From contig OX104130.1 in NCBI GenBank assembly GCA_944470555.2, positions 59,553,491 to 59,617,490 of the forward strand: 64,000 nt of DNA, read 5' to 3'. The DNA is from Heterobilharzia americana. Lineage: Eukaryota; Platyhelminthes; Trematoda; Strigeidida; Schistosomatidae. The notes beneath the pieces were generated by a model, which saw nothing but the letters and a program-made list of their open reading frames with translations, was not told where the DNA came from and did no database searches. The position numbers were made by a program, and so were the translations under genes. Shown here one piece after another: positions 1 through 10,073 of this stretch (the stretch's first letter is position 1; the number at the start of each line of letters is the position of its first letter).

Positions 1-477
1 ATGTTGGAAACAGATTTTTTAGGCAAAAGACAGTAGAAAGAATTGTAGTCATTGTCAGTGAGATACTACAAGTAATTTGCAACTCTAGTCTATTTGTATA
101 ATGTTTTAGGATGCGAAACCAGTTAAGCTTTCATTAAATGGAATATACTAATCACCATAGTAAGAACAACATGAGTTACCGAATAAAGTGGTCTCATAAT
201 TATTTTGTGACTTCACGTCAGAAACAAATAGTCGGGAATAAGTACAAAATTATCACGCGATAAAATGAGAAACATACTTTTGAGTTAGAACAAAGAAACC
301 AAGTACATTTGAAAAATGAACATACAACAGGCAAAACTCAGTTCAGAAAAGTTAGCATTATGAATAATAGTGATAAAGTTTGTTTATTTGTAGCTATTTA
401 GAAGGATAAGCTAAGAGTTTTAACAATGGGTGTGAGAGAATATTTAAAGTGATAAAATTATCACTAAGATAATAATG
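1..477. other. AT-rich sequence, nothing recognised
   Basis: Low-GC sequence with stops in all frames. I see no exon, repeat or RNA gene. It may be intron of the membrane-protein gene whose exons start at 2138, or intergenic DNA. Confidence 0.5.
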
Positions 478-690
478 ATAAATTGGTTGGTTGTGGCTAG
501 CGGAAGAATCCAGGACGAGCGTTCCGTCCTGTTTGAAACTCATCAGCTGGATGTACCTGTACCCCAGTGATGTTGTTCCCACTGGGACTCGGACCTCGTA
601 CCCATCGCTTCAAACGCCAAAGCGTCATCCACTAGGCCACTGAGGCACGATAGCCACTTCTTGTACAACGGGTAGTAGTTATTACTATTT
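478..690 (-). mobile_element. Sm-alpha-like SINE unit 1: tRNA-like head plus hammerhead
   Basis: Read on the minus strand, the unit starts near 690 with a tRNA-like head. It has a pol III A box at 640-629 (TGGCCTAGTGG) and a B box at 595-585 (GGTCCGAGTCC, one base off consensus). A hammerhead ribozyme follows at 558-504, and the unit ends in the CCACAACCAACC motif near 480. This head-ribozyme order is that of the schistosome Sm-alpha SINE family, recalled from the literature. It lies directly downstream, on the minus strand, of a second unit (691-886), so the two form a tandem dimer. Confidence 0.8.
504..558 (-). ncRNA. Hammerhead ribozyme, decayed copy 1
   Basis: The minus strand shows the CTGATGAG core box, stem II closed by TTTC/GGAC-type pairing, then the second core box and the cleavage triplet GTC before CTGGATTC. 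Cleavage would fall between 514 and 513. The conserved GAAA box is GGAA here, so activity is probably lost or reduced. Stem I (ACATCCAG with CTGGATTC) is intact. Confidence 0.75.
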
Positions 691-886
691 ATTGACATAC
701 TTGTTATTTTCCGTTGTTTTGTTGGATCGAATTGTTCGAACTCTATTGACATATGCGCTCCTATGTGGATACCTCGATATTGCCTGAATGTTAATTATGA
801 TAAATTGGTTGGTTGTGGCTAGCAGAAGAATCCAAAATGCGCGTTTCGTCTTGTTTGGGACTCGTCAACTGGATGTACCTGTACCT
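691..886 (-). mobile_element. Sm-alpha-like SINE unit 2: hammerhead plus 3' tail
   Basis: A minus-strand partial unit: ribozyme at 880-827, then a tail of about 130 bp running to GTATGTCAATAAATAG near 690. The tRNA-like head is missing because the unit ends at an inversion junction near 886. The predicted cleavage sites of this copy (836/835) and unit 1 (514/513) are 322 bp apart, which gives the unit length. Confidence 0.75.
827..880 (-). ncRNA. Hammerhead ribozyme, decayed copy 2
   Basis: Minus strand. The first core box reads TTGACGAG instead of CTGATGAG, so the C3 position is T. The GAAA box is intact. The cleavage triplet is ATT instead of GTC. The C3 change should disturb the C3-G8 pair of the catalytic core, so this copy is probably inactive. 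Confidence 0.7.
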
Positions 887-1066
887 CAGGACGAAACGCG
901 CGTCCTGGATTCTTCTGCTAGCCAAAACCAACCAATTTATCATAATTAACATTCAGGCAATATCGAGGTATCCACATAGGAGCCCATATGCCAATAGACA
1001 TCCAACAATTCGATCCAACAAATTAACGGAGAATAACAAGTATGTCAATAATCAGTAATAATAATG
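887..1066 (+). mobile_element. Sm-alpha-like SINE, inverted arm
   Basis: The plus strand starts inside a hammerhead (AGGACGAAACGCGCGTC then CTGGATTC; cleavage point 904/905) and continues through the same tail as unit 2. It is the inverted copy of 690-854, separated by about 35 bp. The 5' half of the ribozyme is absent here, so this arm alone cannot fold into a hammerhead. The right end runs into an irregular AAT-rich stretch. Confidence 0.75.
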
Positions 1067-2137
1067 ATAATCACTATAATAATATGATGGTAATAATAAC
1101 AATAACAGCAGATTTTCCATATAAAACGTTTGAATGTTATATTACACAAAATATGTGGAACGGATAATAAAAACAAAAAATGATAAGAAATATGAAATGA
1201 GATAGCAATGACAAAAGCATAGTTAACAAGGTCATATTCAAAGAGTCTGATTGTTATTGATACTGGGAAACAAAATAAAATAGAGGATTGTTATCAGTTT
1301 ATGATTTCAAATGTTGTAGATATATCCAATCTATATCCTAATTTGGCTAAATGTCGTGTGACTGAACTTGTTAACAGTTTCCAGCAATTCAGTCACAGGC
1401 TCTTCGGAACATATTCAAGATAACGAACATAACCTCATCTTTCTGTCCTTCCACCTAGTATTATATTAAGGAACCATTTCCACTGCCGGATCCGTACTAT
1501 CAAGAAAGGTCTGTACCATTCTTTTTTATGTACTAACTAAGTAAGCAGAGCTTTTTCTCATCTGTAGCCACATTCTCTCTCTGTGTATATTTTTGAATGT
1601 TACTTGATAAAATTGTTCGGGTGACTGCTATCTAACAGATGTGTCTCAGGGACGTATTACTCGTCGTTTACTTTGTCTTCTGAATAAAGGTTCCTGACTG
1701 TGTTGAACTACGTTTTGACTAATCCACGTCTGTAGTGTACTAGATAAATACTGTTGTGGTCTACATATTGTCAAGTCCATGTATCTCTGGGGTTGTTATA
1801 ACTCCTAAATGTATCGTCGTCGCACTATTTTGTCGATTAATCAAGCAAGTTTAGGCGATTCTATTATAAAACCAATGTTCAGTGGAGCATTCTACATAAT
1901 TTGAAACAATTCTCAGACATGATTCAAATCTTTCAGTATTACAAATGTGTCATTTACATATCTTGCATAAAAAACTTATCGTCGACAGCCGGTTTCATCT
2001 CACTTCTTTCCAATATTTGTTAAGATATTCTTGTCAAATCTCTCTCGCTCTTAACTTTTACACACAAATCTGTAATGTAGATTAGTTTTATTAACTATTA
2101 GACTTAAATATAACCTTTTTTTATTATTCATCTGTAG
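1067..2137. other. AT-rich sequence upstream of the first visible exon
   Basis: Irregular AAT/ACAATAA runs occur at 1067-1110. The rest is AT-rich with no coding signature. The last 20 bases form a pyrimidine tract and AG that fit the acceptor of the 2138 exon, so at least the right part is probably intron. Confidence 0.5.
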
Positions 2138-2380
2138 CAAAAGGATCCATGTAAAATGCCAGTTGGAAATGTGATTATGGGGGATATCGCTTGTAGAGTT
2201 GCGGATGGAAATAAGTGTATACCCAGTAAAGAATTCGGTACTTACACTTGTCAGTGCATAAGAGGTTATAAAAAATTGGTAAACACAACTTTACTACCAA
2301 GGGAACGTGCATCAGACAATTGTTTAATTCGTGTTGATCCTTGCATACTGGAACCATGTAAACATGGTATTTGTGTAATG
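2138..2380 (+). CDS. Exon: EGF-like domains of a membrane protein (internal exon)
   Basis: An internal exon of 81 codons that keeps one frame from the acceptor (T-rich tract ending CTGTAG) to the donor GTAGGT at 2381, with phase 0 at both ends. It encodes a complete EGF-like domain with six cysteines (DPC, IAC, NKC, YTC, QC, DNC) and the typical GTYTCQC core. It also encodes the first three cysteines of a second EGF (DPC, EPC, GIC). The second EGF is completed exactly by the exon at 6559, which strongly supports both boundaries. EGF pairs of this type mediate extracellular contacts. The ATG at 2156 is internal and is not a start. The exons carrying the signal peptide must lie to the left of the window. 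The identity of the full protein is unknown. Confidence 0.82.
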
Positions 2381-3094
2381 GTAGGTATTATCTGATAACA
2401 TATACATGATGAAAAACAGTTTTTAAAAAAAATACTGATTACCACATGAATCTGTTTGTTTGATTGTTCATGGTGTACATGAATACCGTATTTGTTTAAA
2501 CATAAGAATTGATCATCATGTATTGGAACTATTGAACGCTCTTTCCTGAAATAGTGAATTATAGTGTTTCATCGCATAGCGAAAAATAAAGTAAATATTA
2601 ATAAAGAAATTAACTCAGTGATGAAATATACTTTGGAGCAGTATATGGAAACAACACCAGAGTATATATTGTCCAGGAACCACAATACATTACTTATTAA
2701 AATTCAGTCGTCGAGAATCTCTGAACCAAAGTTTTGTACTGATTGGTAACCATCACCACAGTTTTTCTGCAATCCTGGAGAAAATGTTGTTGGTCTGATT
2801 TCTCTTATCTACATCGCTCAGCGTCAAAATAAAAAGACCAATCGTCTAGGTTATTTAGTTGATGACTAATCATCCATACTGTGTCGACTGGTTTTAACTC
2901 TTGGCAAATACTTTAAGGCTATATCGATCAGTACTTTACAACAGGTTTTTGACGTAACGACATGGGAGTATTATGTGATAGGCTATTTCAGACAAACACG
3001 CACTGTTCTGTAGAATTTGCATATCTTCATATTCCTGACTGTAATATGTGCTACACACATTGGAAGCTTTAAAACCTATTTTTTACACGTAATT
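2381..3094 (+). other. Intron of the EGF/TSP1 gene, left part
   Basis: AT-rich intron sequence between the donor at 2381 and the RTE insertion. I see no exon here. The second EGF is complete without any extra exon, so none is expected. Confidence 0.7.
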
Positions 3095-4245
3095 TTCTTC
3101 AAGGCATTTGACAGCGTCTACCGAGAAGTAATTCGGCAGTTACTTCAACACTACGGAATACCAAAAACCATTATCAACCTTACTCAACAGCTATATGACG
3201 ACACCACATGCCAAGTAATCCGCAACAGAAAGCTCAGTGATGCCTTTCAAGTGGAGACAGGAGTAAAACAAGGCTGTCTACTCTCACCCATCATATTCCT
3301 TATTGTGTGGGACTGGATCATGCAACAGAGAGTGAGAAGCGATATAGGGGGATAAGCTAGACAGTGGAAAAGAACCTAGAAGATTTGGATTTTGCCGACG
3401 ATGATTTATGTCTGATGTCTCGTGGCACTATCTCGAAGATCTACAAGCGAAAACTAACAAGTTGACAGAAGAGGCGTGGCAGCGAAGACGGGACTTCAAG
3501 TGAAAGTAGAGAAGACAGAGGTGATGATGATACCCAACCAACAACAGCATCAACAACAAGCTGCAATCAACATCAGTGGGAGAAGCCTAAAGTAAGTAGT
3601 CTCTTTCACCTATTTAGGCAGAACTGTTTCAACTACAGGTGAAGGCGTACAGGAGGACGCCAAAGCCAGCCAGGATCGGAAAAGCAAGACAGGCATTCAT
3701 TAGCCTGAAACCAGTGTGGAGATCTACTGCACTCAGCATGTGGAACAAAATGTGGATTTTCAACACCAACGTCAAGTCAGTGCTTCTGTATGGTTCAGAG
3801 ACTTGGCGCGTTACGAGAGGGATTTCCAATAAACTACAGACATCCATCAACAACTGCCTACACTGACTCATTACTGAAACTCAGATGGCCAGAATGATTA
3901 GAATAAGCAACAAGGAACTCTGGAAACGAACTAACCAAGAACCTATCTCTCAACAAATATGCAGAGGAAGGAAGTGGAGATTGATTGGGCATACACTGAG
4001 AAGGTAGACTGGGGACATCAGGTGGCAGGCCAGTTGCTCGAGTGGGATGGAGATGGGAAGCGACGAGTTGGGTGTCCAAGGTGAGTGTGACATGGAGGAG
4101 ATCGTGTGAGAGAGAAATGAGAGCTTGTGGGCAGTGGTGGAGTCAGGTTGAAAAGATTGCAGAGAAGAGAGTGGAGTGGAGACCTGCTACTGAAGCCCTA
4201 TGTCCCACTAGGAACCCAAGGGACAAATAATATAAATAATAATAT
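3095..4245 (+). pseudogene. RTE-clade LINE copy A, 5'-truncated reverse transcriptase
   Basis: The 3' part of a non-LTR retrotransposon, inserted in sense in the intron. It starts abruptly inside the RT domain at motif A (KAFDSVYREV). Next come the motif B region (GVKQGCLLSP), motif C FADD at 3391-3402, and the C-terminal blocks NTNVKSVLLYGSETW, RRKWRWIGHT-like and ALCPTRNPR. Several frameshifts and stops separate these blocks, for example a stop at 3353 after IGG, so no protein can be made. The 3' end reads GGGACAAATAAT followed by a short AAT-rich tail. Copies at 14895, 21775, 57985 and 60575 (plus) and 44924 (minus) belong to the same family. The block order resembles SR2-type RTE elements of schistosomes. 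Confidence 0.85.
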
Positions 4246-6085
4246 AATAGGTCAAAGGTTTCCTTAATTACCGTTGTAATATCGAAATCCTATTTTAGGT
4301 GAAAATTTTTCAGATCATTTGGGAATTTAGTCAAAATTCGTAGAAACTATCCCTACTGGTTATCTACAACAGATGCACAATAGTAATCTTAATTTGTAAA
4401 AAATGGAAAAGTTACTTTAGAATGTTTGCCAGAAACAACTAATGTAGGGTTGAATTCATGGTCAAATGCACATATCTGTACTCTAAAACAATTTTTTTAT
4501 GATAAAATGTTTTATATCTTACTTCGTTTATAAATCAAACATCATTCAAGATAAAAGGATGGATAAATAATTTAAATTTGATTATCATTTTCTGTGTACT
4601 CAATCACTAGTTACTCTTAGTCAGTCATTGTGAAGGAATATAAGTAATTTTCAAGGATCTTTATAAGTTAATCACTTGAATAGAGTAGCATTGTTCCTGT
4701 TTTAAGATCGCATTATTCAGAATATCGAATCTTATCAACAAACTGGATGCTTACAATCTTTTTAAAAATCTAATGTAATGTAGACATCCAAAATATGATG
4801 GAGAGTATTTGTAGCTCAAGAAGATTACTCTGATGGTGTCGCGCTGTCTGAGCTGGGTGATTTAACAGTGAAGTTTTCATCATCATTCTAGACAATATCA
4901 TCAGCACTAACTTCTGAACTATTGCTTAGTCTTCCTACTTAATAGGATAAAGCTTTTAGTTATCACTAAACTTGACGAAAATTAGTCGATCACCGTTCTT
5001 TTTTTTCGTCTACCAACTATGGAAAATATTCATTAGTTCAATATTGTATTTTTCTTTTCTACTCTTACTTCTTCAGGTGAATTTTTGTCACCAAACTTAT
5101 CCACTTATTAATTCACATTGTAACTTCTAATTTATATGAAGAAAGGTATTCTTTTTCTAATTTTATAAATTTTCATCCATTTTCTAAGGAAATTCACATT
5201 TCTGAACATACTATTTCGTTCCAGCGACAGCTTGTGTATATCTAGAAAGAAGCCAATAAGTTGATCAGCTGTAGCTTATAAAATTTCGCTTATCTTACTG
5301 TATATATATATATGCCTAAAAAGAACAAAATGCATCAAGTTTTTTATATTTTGACCAATTTTATGCTGGGTACAAATCCTTTTCTGTATGGCACGTGAAC
5401 TTAACCATGAATTCTGAAAAAGATCTAAAGTATGATTTCCATACTTTCATAGACTTTGTTCATTAAATTAATTATCTTGAAAGCTAGTGATACTGGAATA
5501 TATTTCTGTGAAAATCTTTACTCATATGATCCATATGAGAACGCCGGTTTGTGTAGTAGAACACGGAATTTAATTATCATGAAACTAGACTTTAATATAC
5601 CAACATAACATTAACTGATATAAAAATATGAATTACTTGAGTGATCTTACAAATGTGGAAACTTCTTACTGTAAAGGTAACCAACGAAATGACTGGAAAC
5701 ATCTCCTTCATGCAAATTTATATGTACTATGCATATTTAAAGGCCTTTTATATCATTTTGATGTTTGAATTATTGTAACATGCTTCAAATCCAAGTTTCT
5801 TGTTAAGTATCAGGCAGAAGCTATTAGTGAAATCCAGGATGCATACATTGTCCTCTTTAGAATCTCTCAGTTGGATCTAACTACGTCTATATTGATGTTC
5901 TTACTGAAACCTGACCACAGCATCTACCATTTAGCAGGACAAAGTGTTTTTCAGTAAGCTGCTATTTTATAATAGCTGCATTTTTTTCAGCGTGTTTCCC
6001 TACTTTTTGGGATTGTGATCTATCTTACTGTTTAATAACTCAAATAAATTGATTAGCCTTCATTGAAATATGAGCACTTACTGGG
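4246..6085 (+). other. Intron of the EGF/TSP1 gene, middle part
   Basis: Very AT-rich intron with a short (TA)n at about 5300-5314. No coding stretch or recognisable repeat is visible. Confidence 0.6.
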
Positions 6086-6086
6086 A

Positions 6087-6165
6087 TACAAGTGCATCCA
6101 GTTGATGAGTGAGAAATTAGGCAAGACATGCATTCTAGAATCCATTGCTAATGACCATCAAATAT
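6087..6165 (+). ncRNA. Hammerhead-like relic in intron
   Basis: A diverged plus-strand match to the Sm-alpha ribozyme: GTGCATCCAG, then TTGATGAG (C3 changed to T), a damaged stem II, GGCAAGACATGCATT in place of GGACGAAACGCGCGTC, then CTAGAATCCATTGCTA. Order and spacing fit, but both core boxes are damaged. It is an old SINE remnant with no catalytic expectation. Confidence 0.5.
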
Positions 6166-6558
6166 GTAGTTGATATCTGAATGCATGAAATAAGGAGATT
6201 TCTGTATGAAGAATCAAATTATCAACATAGGCTGATTGGCTCTGCTGAATAGGTCAGCGACAAGAAAGATTAAAAAATGTAGCAACCGAATTCTCCATAT
6301 GTATACAAGTGGGAATAAAACAGACTGCAACGAGAAATATTTCTTGATTATAAAAATAAATGCAATTTATTGTAGTGATGAATTTATAATCAGCAAGAAC
6401 AGTTTAAATCTGGCTTTACTTAACTAATGAAAATTTCTTCAGACTAAACAGTCTAGACACCTAAATGTGGTTATTAATAATGCTTATTACCTTTATACAT
6501 GGACTTAATTTCAGCCTAAAGACAATTTACTTTCCACATCAACTGATACATTTTCTAG

Positions 6559-7047
6559 AGTGACCATGGTTCAGTTGAGGAAGAAAAAGCCAAGCTCAAA
6601 GGTATTTCCTTTACTTGGTTTGAAAATAAACCACGCTTAATAGCACGTTGCATTTGTGATGATGGATGGAGGGGTGAACGATGCAGTCTTCCTGTATCAA
6701 AAAATATTTGGTCATTATGGTCACCATGGTCATTCTGTGTACCATCATGTCAGTCATCATTTACTCAAGTGCCTCCAAATCATTTTCCAGAGAAGTGGGA
6801 ATATGGAGTAGGCACCAGAAGATGGGGAATGAGACAGCGCAGTCGATACAGAGATTGTTTAAGTAAGGCATCTGACTGCGATGAAGAAATACATCGAACT
6901 GCTGGTTATCGTAGGTTTGTGAACAGAAATGAAGTTATTTGGCGACAGTATGAGCACCGAGGTTGTAGACCAAGACCGTGTGATCGCCATCTTTATTTGG
7001 CCTCAGGACTTCAAGCTACACAAAAATCACGTCTTTCATCGAAAGCA
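6559..7047 (+). CDS. Exon: end of EGF 2 and thrombospondin type-1 domain
   Basis: A 163-codon exon, phase 0 at both ends, with acceptor TTTTCTAG and donor GTGAGT. In-frame stops immediately upstream support the start. The first 44 residues include an acidic/basic linker (VEEEKAKLKG) and finish the second EGF domain with RCICDDGWRGERC. A thrombospondin type-1 repeat follows: the tryptophan ladder WSLWSPWSFC, the arginine layer RRWGMRQRSR, and six cysteines (FC, SC, DC, DC, GC, PC). The last residues (about 20) form a stalk leading to the membrane exon. TSP1 repeats bind glycosaminoglycans and other matrix ligands, so this is an extracellular adhesion or receptor-like protein. The full-length orthologue was not identified. 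Confidence 0.87.
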
Positions 7048-7495
7048 GTGAGTTCATTTTCCATTGATATTGTCAATAAATTGGTCAATATTACTGTTCA
7101 CTTCTGAAATTTGCGTAAGGGTGTTCACTACTTTGAAGTTTACTGGTCATTATAATCTGGTTACATTCGTAGCCTACTTGGTTTAGGTGAGGAAAAGAAA
7201 CGGTTACTTAAATTCAATATTTCACAAGAAACTGTTGAGATCCACTGATTCTTTTTAACATCTTTTGGAGGGTCATTTACAATCTTGAATGCTGTTTTTA
7301 CAGCAGAGTGGAAATGATATCAAGCTACTTTATGATGATTGACATTGTCATGTTCCACTAAATATGTAGTTAGTTTCTCACTGAAAGTGGCTGTTATATT
7401 TTCATTGTCAAGCTACGCTTGGAGTAGTCACGTTTCTGTAGTTTTCCGACGTTCTTTTAAGCGCAGATATACGCCCGATCGCTTGCAAAACACGT
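7048..7495 (+). other. Last intron of the EGF/TSP1 gene, left part
   Basis: AT-rich intron after a good GTGAGT donor. I see no further exon. The next phase-0 coding segment is at 9579. Confidence 0.6.
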
Positions 7496-7499
7496 GCTC

Positions 7500-8245
7500 T
7501 ATTAGGAGTAGTAATCTCCAGCAGAGCATCTCGGTCGATAATTGATAGGAATACGTCCTACTTGTATCCGTTGTTGAGTGGAGATCAGTAGAAATTACGC
7601 TGAACACTGCCATTATTTTAGAAGTAAGTCGTTGTCTGAGCACAGTTGTAGCAAGTGATCACCGTCATCTGTTCTTTCGGTTAGGATTCTGAATGTGCCA
7701 CCCAAGTGTCTTTCTGTCTGACTTAGTCTACCCATTTTTGCATTGATATCATTTACAACCACAACCAAATCTGCGAGTTTAGCTTTAAGTACAGGGCAAG
7801 ACAGCTTTTGGCATAACCTGTCTTCACCTTCATCTGAACTGCAGTCAGTGGGTGCATAATTAGAAATTACGAAGAGACAATGTCTACTTTATATTCCACA
7901 CTGGAACTTTAATTTTAACAGCATACAGGTGATTTTCAACTGGGATGCAGTCGAGCAGTCTCTCTTCTACCTCAGGACTTAGTGCTATACCCCCACCAGT
8001 AAGTCAATGAGAACTAACCATTGAATCTCAAGAAAGTCCTAGGGTGAACTTGGCACATTCATCATGCTGATTGAGCAGGGTTAAACGAACACCCACTTTT
8101 GGGTTCCTTATACACATTTCATACTACGCATCCATGAAACGAGATGTCTTAGTTTGGGCCAGTAAATCTCGTCGACTGATTTGACAAAGGGTACAGACAT
8201 TGAAGACTGCAACATGTAGCTTTTAGTGCACTTCTGAAGACCGAA
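7500..8245 (-). pseudogene. RTE-type LINE endonuclease relic, antisense in intron
   Basis: On the minus strand, interrupted frames give typical RTE apurinic endonuclease blocks. From about 8240 down: LHVAVFNVCTL, then GGGIALSPEVEERLLDCIP near 8000-7930, then VVVVNDINAKMGRLSQTERH near 7780-7700, and GDHLLQLCSDN near 7650. The conserved DxN residues of the endonuclease are kept (NDIN), but there are many stops. Only the endonuclease part is present, with no RT. It is a dead fragment inside the last intron of the host gene. Confidence 0.75.
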
Positions 8246-8955
8246 GATGCTGTTTCATGAAGTAAAATCGTTATCAAGGAATACGGGGCTGGAAAAAAAT
8301 AAAGGTTATTTTAGCATATTGACTGAGAGAAGTAGAGATATGTTAGAAAGTAACTATGTCCATATTTGATAATTATCTGAGATGAGTGCTCCTAGAGCTG
8401 TGGGGGCAGTTGATACTTCGTCACTCCCTACACCACGTAAAGCCTCTCAAACATTTTAAAGTGAACGTTTTATTATTTACGCTTAGGTAGGTCAACACTA
8501 TGAACATATTAATACCATGTCACGAAATATGAGGTGAAATAGAATCATCGATTTCTTCATCATTAGCTTCAAAATCTCGAATTTGGACTCAAAAAGTTTT
8601 AGGAATCGATGTGACCACAGTTGTGGAATAGAATACAAAGAAACTTAATACGAACTTCGACTTTTAATTGCCCTTTGCCTGAGGCTAACTAAAATATTAA
8701 ATCTAGTGTTTTCAAGTTTTATAGTTTGAAATGGGTGTTGAAAATATGCGAAACCTTGACATAGTTTTCTTTGAAAGCTGAAGTATTGAAGTTACTCTGT
8801 ACAGCGTACTTGAGTTAATACGGTAATAAAATGCACGAAAAGTATGCGGTACTTACTGAAAATAGCTGTACTAATTAGTATTTCTTCGTGGAGAGATGAA
8901 GTTGCTCTCAATATTCCTTGTGAATTGACAGAAGTAGGAAGTTGTGGATCACTGA
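8246..8955 (+). other. Intron sequence, nothing recognised
   Basis: AT-rich intron between the LINE relic and a SINE-like fragment. There is no reading frame of note. Confidence 0.5.
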
Positions 8956-8959
8956 ACGC

Positions 8960-9130
8960 TGATCTTGTGCCTGAATATTTAATGCGTTCCCTCTAAAATC
9001 CGAAGGTCCTGATTTTGATCCCTGGGGATAGGGCCGTGGCTGCATGCTGCTGAGGAGCCCCATACGAAGATGAAACATCTTCCCAGTTCTCCCAAGTTTT
9101 CAACGCTTGTCCAAGTGATGTCACTGCGTG
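8960..9130 (+). mobile_element. SINE-like fragment, third family (copy 1)
   Basis: It shares ordered blocks with 43150-43285: a degenerate B-box-like segment (CCTGATTTTGATCCCT against GGTTCAATTCCTGATG), then GCATGCTGCTGAGGAGCCCC against GCATGCTACTAAAGAGTTCC, then a CCAGT/TCCTCC-GGGTTTCAA-like end. Two diverged copies with a tRNA-like box suggest an old tRNA-derived SINE without a ribozyme. Confidence 0.45.
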
Positions 9131-9578
9131 ATGAATACAACCTTAAAAATATAATCTCTATTAACCTGAAAGGATATGATTAACTATTTAATGAAGAAAA
9201 TCCTTTGGCCGAAAGTGAGCATTTTACTATTTATAAAGGATAAACATGTTCAAAATGAATATGCTGTATTAGGGAAACCCTTTTTTTAGTATAACTGTTG
9301 GTAAGACATAAATATGAGTAGTAAATTATGCTCGAGAAAGTTATCCGGTAAATAACGCTGTATCAGTGTGGTACATCTAATAAACTAAAGTGAAAAAACA
9401 GTCAATCATAGTATCCAAGTTTTACTCTTTTATTATAACTTAGAAGTTATTTTATGCAATGTAACCATGTAGAAACTAGCATATCGGCTTGATTATTGAT
9501 GTTGTACATTTGTATAATTCATTGGTTTACTAATTAGTATTTTGAGTATCTCTCTGTGTTACTTTTTATTTAAACTAG
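9131..9578 (+). other. Intron sequence before the terminal exon
   Basis: AT-rich. It ends with a pyrimidine-rich tract and AAACTAG that serves as the acceptor of the terminal exon. Confidence 0.6.
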
Positions 9579-9716
9579 GAAGAAATTTTCTACCAATCAC
9601 ATACTGTTTTAATCTGGACAATGCTAACGTTCACATTTGTATTCGCTATATTTGCGTTCATAGCTACACTTGTAATTAAAATGTTTAGCGAACGTATATA
9701 CCGTGTTAATGCATAG
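9579..9716 (+). CDS. Terminal exon: transmembrane helix and cytoplasmic tail
   Basis: The acceptor TTTAAACTAG is followed by an in-phase segment of 45 codons and a TAG stop. The first nine residues (EEIFYQSHT) continue the stalk. A hydrophobic segment of about 24 residues (VLIWTMLTFTFVFAIF and on to LVI) forms one membrane span. A short tail, KMFSERIYRVNA, starts with a basic stop-transfer residue. The entry phase is 0 and matches the phase-0 donor at 7047. Together with the EGF and TSP1 domains this makes a type I single-pass surface protein with a minimal cytoplasmic tail. The tail shows no obvious signalling motif, apart from one tyrosine (RIYRV). Confidence 0.8.
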   Translation, partial: EEIFYQSHTVLIWTMLTFTFVFAIFAFIATLVIKMFSERIYRVNA

Positions 9717-9771
9717 TTTTCCACAAATTATGTACATTATTATACACGATTTGTTGGTATTAAAGTTCAGT

Positions 9772-9777
9772 AATAAA
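9772..9777 (+). promoter_or_regulatory. Polyadenylation signal AATAAA of the membrane-protein gene
   Basis: A canonical AATAAA 56 bp after the stop codon, followed within about 20-30 bp by TG-rich sequence (GATGTAGACTTGTTTCTG). This gives a very short 3' UTR of roughly 80 bp. Confidence 0.65.
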
Positions 9778-9799
9778 GCCTTCATTCAGATGTAGACTT

Positions 9800-10072
9800 G
9801 TTTCTGTAATCATTGGAAAAGCTTACATCCATCACCCTAAATCTTCCTCCCTTTCATTTTTAGCATTTTATGCTAAATGATCAGAAACTCACATATAGCA
9901 CATGAAAATTATAGACACAAACAGTGTAATAAGATGACGAAGATCATCTGAAACAAGCAATGTATTAGTGTTATATATTTCGAACAATCTGATCACACGT
10001 GAAACTGTCGAATAAATTATATAAAAATTGAGAAAGGTTACTTAGATCAACGGAATTATTATTAAAAAAGAT
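9800..10072. other. Intergenic AT-rich spacer
   Basis: Sequence between the end of the host gene and the Penelope-like insertion. Nothing recognised. Confidence 0.5.
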
Positions 10073-10073
10073 A

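Noticed and set aside
585..655. tRNA gene on the minus strand
   Set aside because: A and B boxes are present, but the acceptor and anticodon stems do not pair and a ribozyme follows. It is a SINE head.
2564..2749. Extra exon inside the split EGF
   Set aside because: The open frame lacks cysteines and good splice sites, and the second EGF closes without it.
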